Of a DNA stretch of 64,000 nucleotides, positions 8,101-17,353 are shown piece by piece. The stretch lies in NCBI RefSeq assembly GCF_000013205.1, contig NC_007775.1, positions 1,236,501 through 1,300,500 on the forward strand, written 5' to 3'. The notes under the pieces were generated by a model. That model saw only the letters and a program-made list of their open reading frames with translations, did no database searches and had not been told where the DNA came from. Within the stretch, counting starts at the first letter, position 1, and each line of letters begins with the position of its first letter. The position numbers were made by a program, and so were the translations under genes. Origin of the DNA: Synechococcus sp. JA-3-3Ab. GTDB taxonomy: Bacteria; Cyanobacteriota; Cyanobacteriia; Thermostichales; Thermostichaceae.

Positions 8101-8895
8101 ATGCGGTACCGTCCACTACTCGCCATCCTGTTGGCGCTCTGTTTGAGCGTCTTCGCCCTGCCGGCGGAGGCGGCCAAGGCCCCCTTAACCTACGACCAGA
8201 TCCGCAACACCGGCAAGGCGGCCATATGCCCTTCCGTCTCGGACGATGCCCGCGGCCGCATCGAGGTGCCCAAGGGGGGATCCCTAAAGTTGACAGACGT
8301 CTGCTTCCAGCCGGTGCAAATTGAGGTGGAAGAAGAGAAACGGAACGGGGAAAAAGAGTTTATCAAGGCCAAAAACATCATGATCTCGGCAGCCACGCTG
8401 GGGCCGATTAAGGCTGAGGTCACCCCCAAAGACGGCGGGTTGGAGCTCAAAGTGGTGGACGGGATCACCTTTCAGCCGACCACCGGTCAGTTGCCCCGCC
8501 GCGAGCTGGTGCCATTTTTGTTTAGCGTGAAAGATTTGGTGGCCACAGCTCAGGGCTCCGCCATTGACCCCTCGACCGACTTTGAAGGGGAGTTCTTGGT
8601 GCCCGGCTACCACACCAGCACCTTCCTCGACGCGCGCGGGCGCGGCTCTAACACCGGCTACGACACAGCCGTAGGGCTACAGGCGGCCAAGGACGACTTC
8701 GCCACCAACCGCAAGGTGGACGAGGTTTCGCGGGGGAAACTGTCGCTGCGCATTGCCCGCGTGGATCCCAGCACGGGAGAGATGGGCGGCTCCTTCGTTA
8801 GCATTCAGCAGTCCAGCACCGAGCAAGGGGCACTGGAACCCCGCACCGTCCGTGTCCAGGGCTTGTTCTATGCCCGCCTGGCGCCGGAGTCTTGA
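8101..8895 (+). CDS. psbO: Photosystem II manganese-stabilising protein PsbO
   Basis: This extrinsic 33-kDa subunit of the oxygen-evolving complex sits on the lumenal side of the thylakoid. The 264-residue precursor has a signal peptide (LLAILLALCLSVFALPAEA) and the PsbO start LTYDQIRNTGKAAICPS with one of the two conserved cysteines; the second is in LKLTDVCFQP. ITFQPTTGQLPRRELVPFLFS and the KDDFATNRK region are also characteristic. I chose the ATG at 8101 because the signal peptide begins there. TACAAT at 8031-8036 is a possible -10 element. The gene appears monocistronic. Confidence 0.97.
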   Translation: MRYRPLLAILLALCLSVFALPAEAAKAPLTYDQIRNTGKAAICPSVSDDARGRIEVPKGGSLKLTDVCFQPVQIEVEEEKRNGEKEFIKAKNIMISAATLGPIKAEVTPKDGGLELKVVDGITFQPTTGQLPRRELVPFLFSVKDLVATAQGSAIDPSTDFEGEFLVPGYHTSTFLDARGRGSNTGYDTAVGLQAAKDDFATNRKVDEVSRGKLSLRIARVDPSTGEMGGSFVSIQQSSTEQGALEPRTVRVQGLFYARLAPES

Positions 8896-9000
8896 AGAGA
8901 GCAAATTTTGGGCTTGAGGGGGCAGGGATCCGGTCGATCCCTGCTCACTCCTGTTGATACTCTGTCTGTCTGGGTTTGCCTGTTGGGGAAGAGGGCGGCG

Positions 9001-9265
9001 ATGGCAGGATCCCACAGCGTTTGTTTTGATCGGGCTGCCGACTTTTACGATGCTACCCGCAGCTTTTTCCCCGCTGTAGAGGAAGAGATCGCCGATGCCA
9101 TCTTGGCGACAGGGGGAGCCACTCCTGAGACCTATTTTCTCGAGGTGGGCATTGATTCGGCGTGGCTACTCCTATTGCGGCGTCGATATTTCTAAACGGA
9201 CGTTAGCTGAGCAGGTGGAAGCCTTCTCAAGGGGCTCATGTGCAGCAGGTAGCGGCGGCAGGTAG
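9001..9265 (+). pseudogene. Remnant of a SAM-dependent methyltransferase
   Basis: From ATG 9001 the frame reads FDRAADFYDATRSFFPAVEE and YFLEVGI, the start of a class I methyltransferase. The glycine-rich loop that should follow is missing: the frame continues as nonsense and stops at 9195. A +1-shifted frame then resumes family-like sequence, GYSYCGVDISKRTLAEQV, before a stop at 9263-9265. The reading is an internal deletion with frameshift plus loss of the rest of the gene. The protein would not be functional. Confidence 0.7.
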
Positions 9266-9395
9266 GTGTCTGCGCATCCACCCAGAGCCAGGCAAGTCTT
9301 GTAGGAAGGGTTTTCTTGTGGACATTGCGGCTGGAGGGGTGACGCCGACCTGAACGGTGCAAAGGTTACCGCCCTTTTGGGGCGTTCTATAAACC

Positions 9396-9429
9396 AGCCC
9401 CCCTGCCCCGCGTATACGGGGGGGTTCGG
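9396..9429. repeat. C/G-rich hairpin repeat, copy 4 (diverged)
   Basis: GCCCCCCTGCCCCGCGTATACGGGGGGGTTC resembles the other copies but has a changed loop and flank. It lies in the gap after the methyltransferase remnant. Confidence 0.55.
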
Positions 9430-9469
9430 GGCTTGCTTGCTCTCTAAGCGAGCATGCTTCAGGGCTACT

Positions 9470-9493
9470 GTTCGCGTCAGCCGGACGGAGTCC
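9470..9493. repeat. 24-bp dispersed repeat, copy 1
   Basis: GTTCGCGTCAG followed by CCGGACGGAGTCC. The same word, on either strand, recurs at 21784, 33428, 34064, 39822 (partial) and 46840. It lies in a 340-base gene-free stretch (9266-9604) together with the C/G-rich repeat; nothing else is recognisable there. Confidence 0.75.
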
Positions 9494-9604
9494 TTCAACC
9501 CCATCCGCTTACGCGGGGCCGCACTTCTCTGGCTCGGCCTGCCCTCAACTTCCCAGACCTTCAGGGTAACCTTGCTAAGATTTCCATGGCAGGGATCCCG
9601 GGCT

Positions 9605-10984
9605 ATGCAAGGCGTACTGCTGATCCTTTACATGTTGTTTGTCAGTGGCCTGATTGCCGTTGTCGGGGATCGGGTCGGGTATCGGATTGGCAAAAAGCGC
9701 CTCACCTGGTTTAACCTGCGTCCCCGCCACACGGCCGTTTTGGTAGCCGTGATTACCGGCGTGAGCATCTCGGCGCTGACCTTGGGCACGCTGCTGCTCC
9801 TCAACCGCTCTCTTTCGGAAGCCCTGTTCAGCTACACCAACCAAATTGCCCAGGCAGAGCAGGAGCTGCGGGCCCTCAACCGCCAGAAAGCTCTGCTGGA
9901 AGCGGAGAATGCCACTCTCAGAGCCGAGCGAGACCGCCTCAAGCTGGATCTCGACCAATTTCGCAGTCAGCAATCGGCAGCCCAGACACGCCTGAGCGAA
10001 GTCCGGGATCAACTGGCTATGGCGCTACAAGAGCGGCAAGAGGCGGAGGCGAAGCTGGCGGCAGCCAACGAGCAACTGGCCCAAGTGCAGCCCGGCCTGG
10101 AGCGGGCCCAGGCGGAGTTGGAGGCGGTGAAGGCAGAGGTGGAGGCGGCCCGAAAGATGATTGCCGATCTGGAGTCGCAAAAGCAGGCTCTGCAACTGGA
10201 TCGGGATCAACTGGAGCGCTCTCTGGATACGGCGCAGACGGCCCTGAGCCAACTGGAAACTCAAAAAAAGCAGCTTGAGCAGGAGATCGCGCAGCTCAAC
10301 CAGTTAGCGGTGCGGCTGCGGCGGGGAGAGCTGGCCATTCTGGCGGGAGAAGTCCTGGCTACAGGAGTTGTGCAAACGCCAGCAGGGGCAGACCCGGCGG
10401 CAGTCCGGCGGCAGTTTGAGCGAGTTTTGGCCCAGGCAGAACAGCGGGCCCTTGCCCTCGGCTCCCGGCCCATCCCCCCTCTGGAGAACGCCATCCTCAT
10501 CCGCCGCGAGGAGGCCGACCAAGCTCTGGAAAAGTTGAAGGAACCTGGTAGCTGGGCAGTGCGCATCCTCTCCCTCACCAATCGGCTTAAGGGAGAGCCT
10601 GTGCCTGTGCTGGTGGAGATTTACCCCAACCAGCGCATCTTCGCCAGGGGATCCGTGCTGGCGCAGGGTGTAATCCAGCCAGGCTTGAGCGAGAACGAAA
10701 TCCAACAGCGGCTGCTGGAGCTCCTCAACCAGGCCAATCAGCGCTCCCAGGCAGAAGGCCTCCTCTCGGATCCCATCACCGGCACTGTCGGAGAATTCTC
10801 GCAGGTCAAGTTCTTGGAAGTTGTGCAGCATCTCCGCCAGAGCACTACCCCCCTGGATGTGAAGCTGGTTGCTGACACCGACATCTACACGGCGGGGCCG
10901 CTGCGGGTGAGTTTCCTGATGGCGGAGGCCTCTGGCCAGCAGGGCACCACCCCCGTTCAGCAGGCGGGGCAGATTGGGGGATGA
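9605..10984 (+). CDS. DUF3084 membrane-anchored coiled-coil protein
   Basis: This conserved cyanobacterial protein has no assigned function. The 459-residue product has two N-terminal membrane segments (GVLLILYMLFVSGLIAVVGD and VLVAVITGVSISALTLGTLL) with FNLRPRHTA between them. A long coiled coil of about 190 residues rich in Gln, Glu, Ala and Leu (LRALNRQKALLEAENATLRAE...) follows, and then the C-terminal DUF3084 globular part (GVVQTPAGADPAAVRRQFERVLAQAEQRA and later). The start at 9605 is the ATG just before the first membrane segment. Its stop overlaps the ATG of the next gene (ATGA), so the two are coupled. Confidence 0.88.
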   Translation: MQGVLLILYMLFVSGLIAVVGDRVGYRIGKKRLTWFNLRPRHTAVLVAVITGVSISALTLGTLLLLNRSLSEALFSYTNQIAQAEQELRALNRQKALLEAENATLRAERDRLKLDLDQFRSQQSAAQTRLSEVRDQLAMALQERQEAEAKLAAANEQLAQVQPGLERAQAELEAVKAEVEAARKMIADLESQKQALQLDRDQLERSLDTAQTALSQLETQKKQLEQEIAQLNQLAVRLRRGELAILAGEVLATGVVQTPAGADPAAVRRQFERVLAQAEQRALALGSRPIPPLENAILIRREEADQALEKLKEPGSWAVRILSLTNRLKGEPVPVLVEIYPNQRIFARGSVLAQGVIQPGLSENEIQQRLLELLNQANQRSQAEGLLSDPITGTVGEFSQVKFLEVVQHLRQSTTPLDVKLVADTDIYTAGPLRVSFLMAEASGQQGTTPVQQAGQIGG

Positions 10985-11439
10985 GGGATCCACTCCATCT
11001 GGGCGGGCTGGAAGAGGGGCGAGTGCTGATGGGTTTTGACCCGGGGCGGGACAAGTGCGGCCTTGCCGTGGTGCAAGTTCAGCCGGCGTGGCAGGTCTTG
11101 CATCGGGAGGTGGTCTCAGCCGGGGAGGCCTTGGCCAGGTTGCAGGCCCTCTGGCAGCAGTTTGGGGCGGAGCGGCTCATCCTGGGAAATCAGACAACGG
11201 CGCGAGGCTGGAAACGGCAACTGGAGTCGCTCCTCCCACCCCAACAGATTGTTCTGGTGGACGAGAGGCACAGCTCAGAAGAAGCCCGGCGGCGCTACTG
11301 GGATTTTTACCCACCGCGGGGATGGGAGCGGCTGTTGCCCAAGGGGATGCGGGTGCCGGACAAGGCTTACGATGATCTGGTGGCCCTGATTCTGGTGGAG
11401 CGGTACTGGCGTGGGCAAGCAAGGGCTGAGCCGACGTGA
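10981..11439 (+). CDS. RNase H-fold resolvase / YqgF-like nuclease
   Basis: The 152-residue protein has MGFDPGRDKCGLAVV, the first acidic strand of the RuvC/YqgF RNase H fold, then RLILGNQTTAR and a VLVDERHSSEEARRRYW segment, as in YqgF-type pre-16S rRNA processing or Holliday-junction-like nucleases, and an acidic C-terminal helix (DKAYDDLVALILVERY). This is the cyanobacterial variant often found after the DUF3084 gene, distinct from canonical RuvX. The start ATG at 10981 overlaps the preceding stop; a second ATG (11029) just before GFDPG is possible. Its end overlaps the following gene by 29 bases, indicating an operon. Confidence 0.8.
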   Translation: MRDPLHLGGLEEGRVLMGFDPGRDKCGLAVVQVQPAWQVLHREVVSAGEALARLQALWQQFGAERLILGNQTTARGWKRQLESLLPPQQIVLVDERHSSEEARRRYWDFYPPRGWERLLPKGMRVPDKAYDDLVALILVERYWRGQARAEPT

Positions 11440-12535
11440 ATTTCTGTACGGGCTCCTGCTGGGGCTGGCGGTGGCCGGCTGTGGCGGGCCTAGGGGCTCT
11501 CTGCCCCTCATTCTCGCCCTTAAACAGGGGATCCCGGCCAGCTTGGTGAACGAGTTTCGCCGCCGCACCCAGGTTCGCTTTCGGCTGCAACTGTTGGACG
11601 AGCGGGCCCAGTTGCTGGCCTACCTGCAGCAGAGCGTCCAGCCGCCTGAGCTGGCCTGGTGGGAGCCGGGGAGATGGTTCCGGCGACAGCCGCCAGCAGC
11701 GGCCCTGAGCCTGTTGGGAGCTGACGTCTTGGATCGGGCCATTGCTGCCGGTTGGCTGGATCCCTTGCCACCTGACCTCTTGGGAGAACGGTGGCAGCAC
11801 TTGGATCGCCGCTGGCAGGCTGCTGCCCGGCGAGAGGGGCAGATCTGGGGCGTGCCCTGGCGCTGGGGGGTAACGGCCATTGCCTACCGCCGCGACCGGG
11901 TGAGCGACCCCATCCGGGACTGGGCGGATCTGTGGCGGCCTGAGCTGGCCGGCAAACTCACCCTGCCCGATCACCCCCGGGAGGTGATCGGGCTCGTCCT
12001 CAAAAAGCTGGGCCGCTCCTACAACGATCCCCTCGATCCCGAAGAGGCCGAACTGCGGCGAGAGCTGGGATCCCTGCACCGCCAGGTTCTGGCCTATACT
12101 TCCGCCGACTACTTGCCCATGTTGCGCCTGGCCGATAGCTGGGTGGCTGTGGGCTGGTCGCAGGATCTCTATGCCACCCAGGCCAACTACCCCGAGCTGG
12201 AGGTGGCGATCCCGGCTTCGGGATCCGCCATCTGGTGGGATGTCTGGGTGCGGCCGCATAGAGCTCACAACGCTTCCCCAGAGCTGGAAGGATCCCTGCT
12301 GGCCGACTGGATTGACTTCGTCCTAACCCCAGAGTTCGCCCCCCGCCTGGTGAACTTGAGCGGGATCCCTTCGGTTTGGCCGCTGGATTTGGCCCAACTC
12401 TCTCCTCGGCTGCGTCGCAGGGCTGACTTTCAGCCTTCTACCTGGGAGCGCGCCGAGATTTGGCGGCCTCTGAGCCCCGCCGAAGCCGAGTCCTACCTCC
12501 GCCTCTGGGACCAGATGCGGCGCGGCCTCTTGTAG
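11411..12535 (+). CDS. Extracellular solute-binding lipoprotein with Tat-type signal
   Basis: The 374-residue product starts at a GTG and has a twin-arginine signal (LSRREFLYGLLLGLAVAGCG) whose end LAVAGC is also a lipobox. The mature part resembles family 1/PotD-type periplasmic binding proteins (IWGVPWRWGVTAIAYRRD, WADLWRPELAGKLTLPD, WWEPG). Ligands of the family include polyamines, iron and sugars; none can be assigned here. No permease or ATPase is adjacent. It is the last gene of a three-gene overlapping set with the DUF3084 and YqgF-like genes. Confidence 0.8.
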   Translation: MGKQGLSRREFLYGLLLGLAVAGCGGPRGSLPLILALKQGIPASLVNEFRRRTQVRFRLQLLDERAQLLAYLQQSVQPPELAWWEPGRWFRRQPPAAALSLLGADVLDRAIAAGWLDPLPPDLLGERWQHLDRRWQAAARREGQIWGVPWRWGVTAIAYRRDRVSDPIRDWADLWRPELAGKLTLPDHPREVIGLVLKKLGRSYNDPLDPEEAELRRELGSLHRQVLAYTSADYLPMLRLADSWVAVGWSQDLYATQANYPELEVAIPASGSAIWWDVWVRPHRAHNASPELEGSLLADWIDFVLTPEFAPRLVNLSGIPSVWPLDLAQLSPRLRRRADFQPSTWERAEIWRPLSPAEAESYLRLWDQMRRGLL

Positions 12536-12604
12536 CCCGGCTTTTTCCGACCCCGGCGGCCAAGGTGTGAGAACCGGCAAGTCTAGGGAGGCAACCAGGA
12601 CCCT

Positions 12605-14278
12605 CTACTTGTCCTTTTTGCTCTTTTTGCCCGCTTTGGGTGTCTCCGCGACGGCCTGTTCCAGTTGCAAGCCAGCAGGGTCTGTGGCCGCCTCTGCAGA
12701 AGGCTCAACCGCCTCAGGGATCCCAGACGCCTCTGCTTCTACAGAAGGGAGAGCTGCCTGCGGCTCTGTTGCAACCTCCCCCTCAGCTTTCGCATCGACA
12801 GGAGGCTCAACTGCCTCGGGGATCGCGGATCCCTCTGGCTTCTCGGCCTCAAACTCCGTCTCCGGCACCCCTGCCCTAGCCGACTCAGACCTCTCCTGCC
12901 GGTCTTCACCCTCAGAGCGGGGCGAAAGGGTGGGCGGTTCGGTGGGGTTGCCTTCGCTATCGACCCAGTTGACCGTGGTTTGGGACTTCAGCCAGGCCAT
13001 CACCTTGTTGGCGAGCAGATCTTCGTGGACTGCTTGGCGGACTCGCTCCCGATCCAGCTTCTGCCCTTGCTGCGCATAGGCCGCCATCACCTCTTCCACC
13101 TCGACTTCCAATTCGTTGGGGCCTACGGCAATCTGCTCCTGCCGGACGATAGCGCTCAGAGCCAAGGTGCGCCGCAGCCGGTTGATGGCCTCGGGCCGGT
13201 GGCGCTCCATCAACTGGTTGAGAGTTTCCGGCGGCAGTTGGGACAAGAACTTGCGGATCTCTCCCGGCGTGACCCCTTGCTGCTGCTGCAGCGACTGAAG
13301 GCTTCGGGCCAGCAGTTGTGTCGTTTCTTGCTCGACTAGGGTCTCCGGCAGATCCACCTCGGTGGTTTCCAAGATGGCATTGAGGATGGCCGTCTCCAGG
13401 TTCTCCTCAGATTGCCGCAGGGCATCTTGCTCGAGGCGCTTTTGCAGGTGTTCCCGCAGTTCGGCCACCGTCTGAAACTCGCTGATCTCCTGCACAAAGG
13501 CGTCATCCAGCTCCGGCAGCTCTTTGGTCTTGATCTCTTTGAGGCAGACGGTGAACGTAACCGTTTTCCCGGCCAACTCTTTTCTGAAGTAATCGTCGGG
13601 GAAAGTAGCTGTGATCTCCTTGGTTTGGTCGAGCTGCATGCCGACCACGCCCGCCACAAAACCAGGGATGAAGTTCTCCTCTTTGAGCTCCAACTGAAAG
13701 TCCTGGGCGGCGATTTCCTCCAGAGGATTGCCCTCGGCATCGCGGGCTTGAAAATCGATCACCACCACATCCCCCAACTGGGCGGGCCGATCCTCCACCG
13801 GCAAGAGGGTGGCCCGCTGATCCCGCCACCGGTCGATGAGCTGGTCGATCTGTTCGGGCTTGACGGTGACGCGGGTGGCCGTGACGGTCAGGCCCTTGTA
13901 TTGGCCGACACGGGCTTCGGGGTACACCTCCACATACCCCGAGAAGCTGAAGTCGGCCTCCGGGTTGAAGCGATCCAGAAGCTGCTCCACCTTGTCGTCC
14001 AGCTCGAAGCGGCTGATGGGATGCAGTTGGGTGTCCTTGAGCGCCTGTTGGATGGCCTCGTTGATCAGGTCATCGACGGCACTGGCCATGACGCGCTCGC
14101 GGCCCACCTGGCGTATCACCAGGTTGCGGGGAGCTTTGCCCTTGCGAAATCCGGGGATCTGGATATTCCGCTCCAGTTGGCGCAAGGTTTTTTCGTAGGA
14201 GCGCTTAACCTGGTCGGCTTCTACCACGATCTTGAGGCCAACCCGGCTGCCAGGACGTTTTTCTTGTGTGACCTGCAT
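12605..14278 (-). CDS. tig: Trigger factor (ribosome-associated chaperone and prolyl isomerase)
   Basis: It binds at the ribosome exit tunnel and protects nascent chains. The 557-residue protein has the N-terminal ribosome-binding loop GFRKGKAPRNLV, an FKBP-type isomerase domain (LGDVVVIDFQARDAEGNPLE to VTFTVCLKEIK) and the helical C-terminal chaperone domain. After TVNWVDSEGNPTEPP a low-complexity tail of about 120 residues, rich in Glu, Ala and Pro with repeated IPEAVEP units, ends in KKSKKDK. Most trigger factors are 430-480 residues, so the tail is an addition. ATG 14278 starts MQVTQEKRPGSRV; the frame open upstream to 14431 has no family similarity. Confidence 0.95.
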   Translation of the reverse strand: MQVTQEKRPGSRVGLKIVVEADQVKRSYEKTLRQLERNIQIPGFRKGKAPRNLVIRQVGRERVMASAVDDLINEAIQQALKDTQLHPISRFELDDKVEQLLDRFNPEADFSFSGYVEVYPEARVGQYKGLTVTATRVTVKPEQIDQLIDRWRDQRATLLPVEDRPAQLGDVVVIDFQARDAEGNPLEEIAAQDFQLELKEENFIPGFVAGVVGMQLDQTKEITATFPDDYFRKELAGKTVTFTVCLKEIKTKELPELDDAFVQEISEFQTVAELREHLQKRLEQDALRQSEENLETAILNAILETTEVDLPETLVEQETTQLLARSLQSLQQQQGVTPGEIRKFLSQLPPETLNQLMERHRPEAINRLRRTLALSAIVRQEQIAVGPNELEVEVEEVMAAYAQQGQKLDRERVRQAVHEDLLANKVMAWLKSQTTVNWVDSEGNPTEPPTLSPRSEGEDRQERSESARAGVPETEFEAEKPEGSAIPEAVEPPVDAKAEGEVATEPQAALPSVEAEASGIPEAVEPSAEAATDPAGLQLEQAVAETPKAGKKSKKDK

Positions 14279-14366
14279 AGGAAGTGATGGGCTAGTGGAA
14301 GAGGCAAGCAGAATTTCAATTTTACCCCAACTGCTTGGAGATCGACGGGATCCATTCGGAACAGTT

Positions 14367-14750
14367 CTAGGCAGGGGATCCCTCTGTGGTGACTTCCTTA
14401 ACGTCCTGAATGTCTTCCTGGGGCTCGGCACGCTTGCTGGGGGGCAGTTGCTTGACTTTGGCTTCCAGCTCCACCACCATTTCCTTCAGCTCGCTAATGG
14501 TGACTTCCTTTTCTTGCAACTGCCGATTTTTCTCGCGGGCTTCGATGCTGAATTGGAGACGCATCCAGAGGCTATAGAGCCAGGCAAGGGCGGCCCCGAT
14601 CCCGGCAGAGGCCAACAGTTCGATCGCCAGCGGGCTTTCAACGCTGACGCCGGGGGCAAAGGTAATCGTGACCGGGCTGGCGTTTTGCATGGCGAAAAGA
14701 GCGATTCCCAGGAGGGCCGAGAACAGGATCAGGTAGTTGAACAGTCGCAT
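14367..14750 (-). CDS. LapA/DUF1049-type membrane protein
   Basis: The 127-residue protein has two N-terminal membrane helices (MRLFNYLILFSALLGIALFA and LAIELLASAGIGAALAWLYS) separated by MQNASPVTITFAPG, the LapA-domain pattern. A coiled coil (EKNRQLQEKEVTISELKEMVVELEAKV) and a charged tail follow. ATG 14750 has a GGAGAAAAGC ribosome-binding site just upstream. LapA-domain proteins in enterobacteria help assemble lipopolysaccharide; in cyanobacteria the role is not established. It lies between tig and ccsB on the same strand. Confidence 0.8.
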   Translation of the reverse strand: MRLFNYLILFSALLGIALFAMQNASPVTITFAPGVSVESPLAIELLASAGIGAALAWLYSLWMRLQFSIEAREKNRQLQEKEVTISELKEMVVELEAKVKQLPPSKRAEPQEDIQDVKEVTTEGSPA

Positions 14751-14834
14751 GCTTTTCTCCTCAGAGGGATCCACGACGGCTTGCCAGCACCAGAATACCC
14801 ACAAACGGGGGTTGATTTGTTGGCCCAAGAGATC

Positions 14835-15875
14835 TCAGAAGAACCAGCCATAGCTGTGTAAGCCTTTGCCCAGAAAGTTCACCCCCAGATAACACACCCA
14901 AACCACCCCAAAGCCCAAGCTGGCCAAGAGAGCGGGGCGCTTGCCCTGCCAGCCTTTGGTGATGCGGGCGTGCAAATAGGCGGCAAAGACCAACCAGGTG
15001 ATCAAGGCCCAGGTTTCTTTGGGATCCCAGCTCCAGTAGGTGCCCCAGGCTTCGTTGGCCCAGACGGCGCCGGCAATGATGCCGATGGTCAGCAGCGGGA
15101 ACCCCAGCCCGATTAGCCGGTAGCTGGTGTTGTCTAAGATTTCCGCCAGGCTCAGCCGTTGCAGCGGGATCCCTTCGGGTGCCGGTTGGGGAGGGGGTTC
15201 AGCCGGTCGGGGGGAGCGGATCCCGGCGTAGACCAGTTCTGCAGCGGGCGATGGCAGGGTGGCTTCTGTCCATTCGGGGTGGGTTGCAGGCTGGGAGGGT
15301 CCAAATTGCAGGCCGAGGGAGTTGCCCTTTAACTGAACTTCCTGGCCGCGGGTGACGATGAGAAAAGCGATGGCCAAAAGGGATCCCACCAAGAGGGCTG
15401 CATAGGCCAGAAGCATCACCGTTACATGCATCATCAGCCAGTTGGATTGCAAAGCCGGCACCAGTGGCTGGGCCTCCTGCATATCTGCCGGCAGGGCCAG
15501 GGCGGCAAAGGCCACAACGCCCGTCGCCAGCGGGGCGGTCGTCACCCCCACCCAACGGCTACGAGTCCAGTGGAGAGCCAGCAGATGCAAGGCGGTGATC
15601 CCCCAGGCCAAGAAAAACAAAGACTCGTACAAGTTACTCAAGGGGAAATAGCCGGCATCGATCCAGCGGGCCGTCAGCAGGGCGGCGATCGTCAAGTTCG
15701 CCCCGATCATCCCCGCCAAGCCCAGCTCCGACAGAAGCTGCACCTGGGGAAACGCTGCCCCGCCCCAATAAAACAGCATGGCCCCTAAGCAAACGGCAAA
15801 GGCCACGTTGTTGAGCAAAGCCTGCCACTGAGCTAGATCCAGGCCTGCAAGGGCCGTTATCGCCAACACAGCCAT
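14835..15875 (-). CDS. ccsB: Cytochrome c biogenesis protein CcsB (CcsA/ResC type)
   Basis: This is the heme-handling subunit of system II cytochrome c maturation, acting at the thylakoid lumen for cytochromes f and c6. The 346-residue protein has several membrane helices and the tryptophan-rich WWD-like motif [18 protein letters not shown] near the C-terminus, preceded by [10 protein letters not shown]. Naming varies: this WWD-containing protein is often called CcsA in chloroplasts and CcsB in cyanobacterial annotation. Its partner (Ccs1/ResB) is not in the window. A proline-rich lumenal or stromal loop lies around residues 195-235. Confidence 0.9.
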   Translation of the reverse strand: MAVLAITALAGLDLAQWQALLNNVAFAVCLGAMLFYWGGAAFPQVQLLSELGLAGMIGANLTIAALLTARWIDAGYFPLSNLYESLFFLAWGITALHLLALHWTRSRWVGVTTAPLATGVVAFAALALPADMQEAQPLVPALQSNWLMMHVTVMLLAYAALLVGSLLAIAFLIVTRGQEVQLKGNSLGLQFGPSQPATHPEWTEATLPSPAAELVYAGIRSPRPAEPPPQPAPEGIPLQRLSLAEILDNTSYRLIGLGFPLLTIGIIAGAVWANEAWGTYWSWDPKETWALITWLVFAAYLHARITKGWQGKRPALLASLGFGVVWVCYLGVNFLGKGLHSYGWFF

Positions 15876-16033
15876 ACCTGACCTCAGAAGTTCTCCTGAC
15901 CTGGCTTGGGCCAGACCGCTGATCCCATTCTAGGGCGGGGGAGGGGATCTTCCCCAAAGGACACATGCTGGTAATGTGGGGATGGCTTATCTGCAGCTCG
16001 GCAGGATACCGAAAGTGTTGGGATGTGAGGCTC

Positions 16034-17353
16034 ATGCAAAGACACGCGGGAAAGGCCAGAACCTGGAGATGGGGATGGTGGATGGCTCTGGTGGCGGCTC
16101 TTGTGCTGGTCGCTTGCGCTGGATCCCCGCTTGAACAGCCCCAGGAACAGCTACCTCAGCTCGAGCGGGTACCGGTGCCGCCGGAGATCGCCAAGCTGGA
16201 TGCCTACTTGGAGCACTGCCGTCCGCGAGTACAGATCCTCAGCCCCCAACCCGGAGAGGTGTTGTCGGAGCGGCAAGTAACCGTTCGCTTTGCGGTGCAG
16301 GGGTACCCGCTCTTTAAAGATCCGCAACTGGGCCTTGGCCCCCATCTGCACGTGGTGCTGGACAACCGGCCCTACATCGCCCATTACGACGCCGATGCTC
16401 CCCTCGTTTTCGAAGATTTGGAGCCGGGATCCCATACTCTGCGGGTGTTTGCCGGCAAGCCCTGGCACGAGAGCTTTAAAAACTCCGAGGCCTACGCCCA
16501 GGTCAGCTTCCACGTGCTCGCCTCCACACCGGAATATGTGCCGCAACCGCAGTTGCCCCTGCTCACCTACAACCAGCCCAGCGGCAGCTACGGTGCCGAG
16601 CCGATCTTGGTGGATTTTTGGCTGGCCAACGCCCCGGTGCGCGAAAGTTTGCTGACCGACCTGCCGCGGGATTGGCGCATCCGCTACACCCTCAACGGCC
16701 AGTCCGGCCTGCTGGATCGCTGGGAGTCTTTTTACTTGAAGGGCTTGAGGCCCGGTCGCAACGTGATGGTGGTGGAGCTGGTGGACAGCAAAGGGGATCC
16801 CATCCGCAATGTGTTCAACAGCGCTGCCCGCGAGATCACCTACACCCCCGGGGGCCAAGACACGCTCTCCAAGCTGATCCGCGGCGAGCTGAAAGCGGAA
16901 GAGGCCCTGGCCATTGTGCAGCCTCAGCCCACGCCGACCCCAACACCCACCCCGACGCCGACGCCCAACCCGACGCCGACACCCACCCCGACGCCGACAC
17001 CCACCCCGACGCCGACACCCACCCCGACGCCGACACCCACCCCGACGCCGACGCCCAACCCGACACCCACTCCCGCGCCGCCTCGCCAGCCTCGCTTTCA
17101 GCTGGACCGTTCCCGTCCCACCGCAGAAGGGATCCCGGCTGTTCCCGCGCCACCGCCCGTAGGGCTCACTCCTGAACCTGAACCCAGCCCAGAGCCCTCT
17201 CCGCAGCCTGTCCCCACTTCAACTCCCCAGCCTGTGGCTACACCTTTGCCGCGCGTCACCCCCATCCCCTTCCAGGAGCGGCGAGTGCGACAGCAGGGGT
17301 TGCGGCTTTTCCCGCCTGGGCTCCATAGCCCCTACTCGACGGATAACCTGTAG
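16034..17353 (+). CDS. Lipoprotein with Thr-Pro repeat stalk
   Basis: From ATG 16034 the product is 439 residues. A membrane segment ends in the lipobox-like LVLVACAG. A domain of about 270 residues follows with immunoglobulin-like beta strands ([40 protein letters not shown]). A long Thr-Pro/Asn-Pro repeat then forms a stiff stalk, and the C-terminus is proline-rich. Conserved cyanobacterial relatives of the N-terminal domain exist, but I cannot name a function. The stalk is encoded by an 18-bp tandem DNA repeat and so may vary in length between strains. It diverges from ccsB. Confidence 0.7.
   Translation: MQRHAGKARTWRWGWWMALVAALVLVACAGSPLEQPQEQLPQLERVPVPPEIAKLDAYLEHCRPRVQILSPQPGEVLSERQVTVRFAVQGYPLFKDPQLGLGPHLHVVLDNRPYIAHYDADAPLVFEDLEPGSHTLRVFAGKPWHESFKNSEAYAQVSFHVLASTPEYVPQPQLPLLTYNQPSGSYGAEPILVDFWLANAPVRESLLTDLPRDWRIRYTLNGQSGLLDRWESFYLKGLRPGRNVMVVELVDSKGDPIRNVFNSAAREITYTPGGQDTLSKLIRGELKAEEALAIVQPQPTPTPTPTPTPTPNPTPTPTPTPTPTPTPTPTPTPTPTPTPTPNPTPTPAPPRQPRFQLDRSRPTAEGIPAVPAPPPVGLTPEPEPSPEPSPQPVPTSTPQPVATPLPRVTPIPFQERRVRQQGLRLFPPGLHSPYSTDNL
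16930..17080. repeat. 18-bp tandem repeat inside the lipoprotein gene
   Basis: About seven to eight copies of a unit like CCCGACGCCGACACCCAC, with CACCCCGACG/CAACCCGACG variants, encode (Thr-Pro)n with occasional Asn-Pro. Unit length is a multiple of three, so copy-number change keeps the frame. Confidence 0.85.

Noticed and set aside
16930-17080. Tandem repeat considered as a CRISPR-like array
   Set aside because: Units are contiguous 18-mers with no spacers and encode Thr-Pro in frame.
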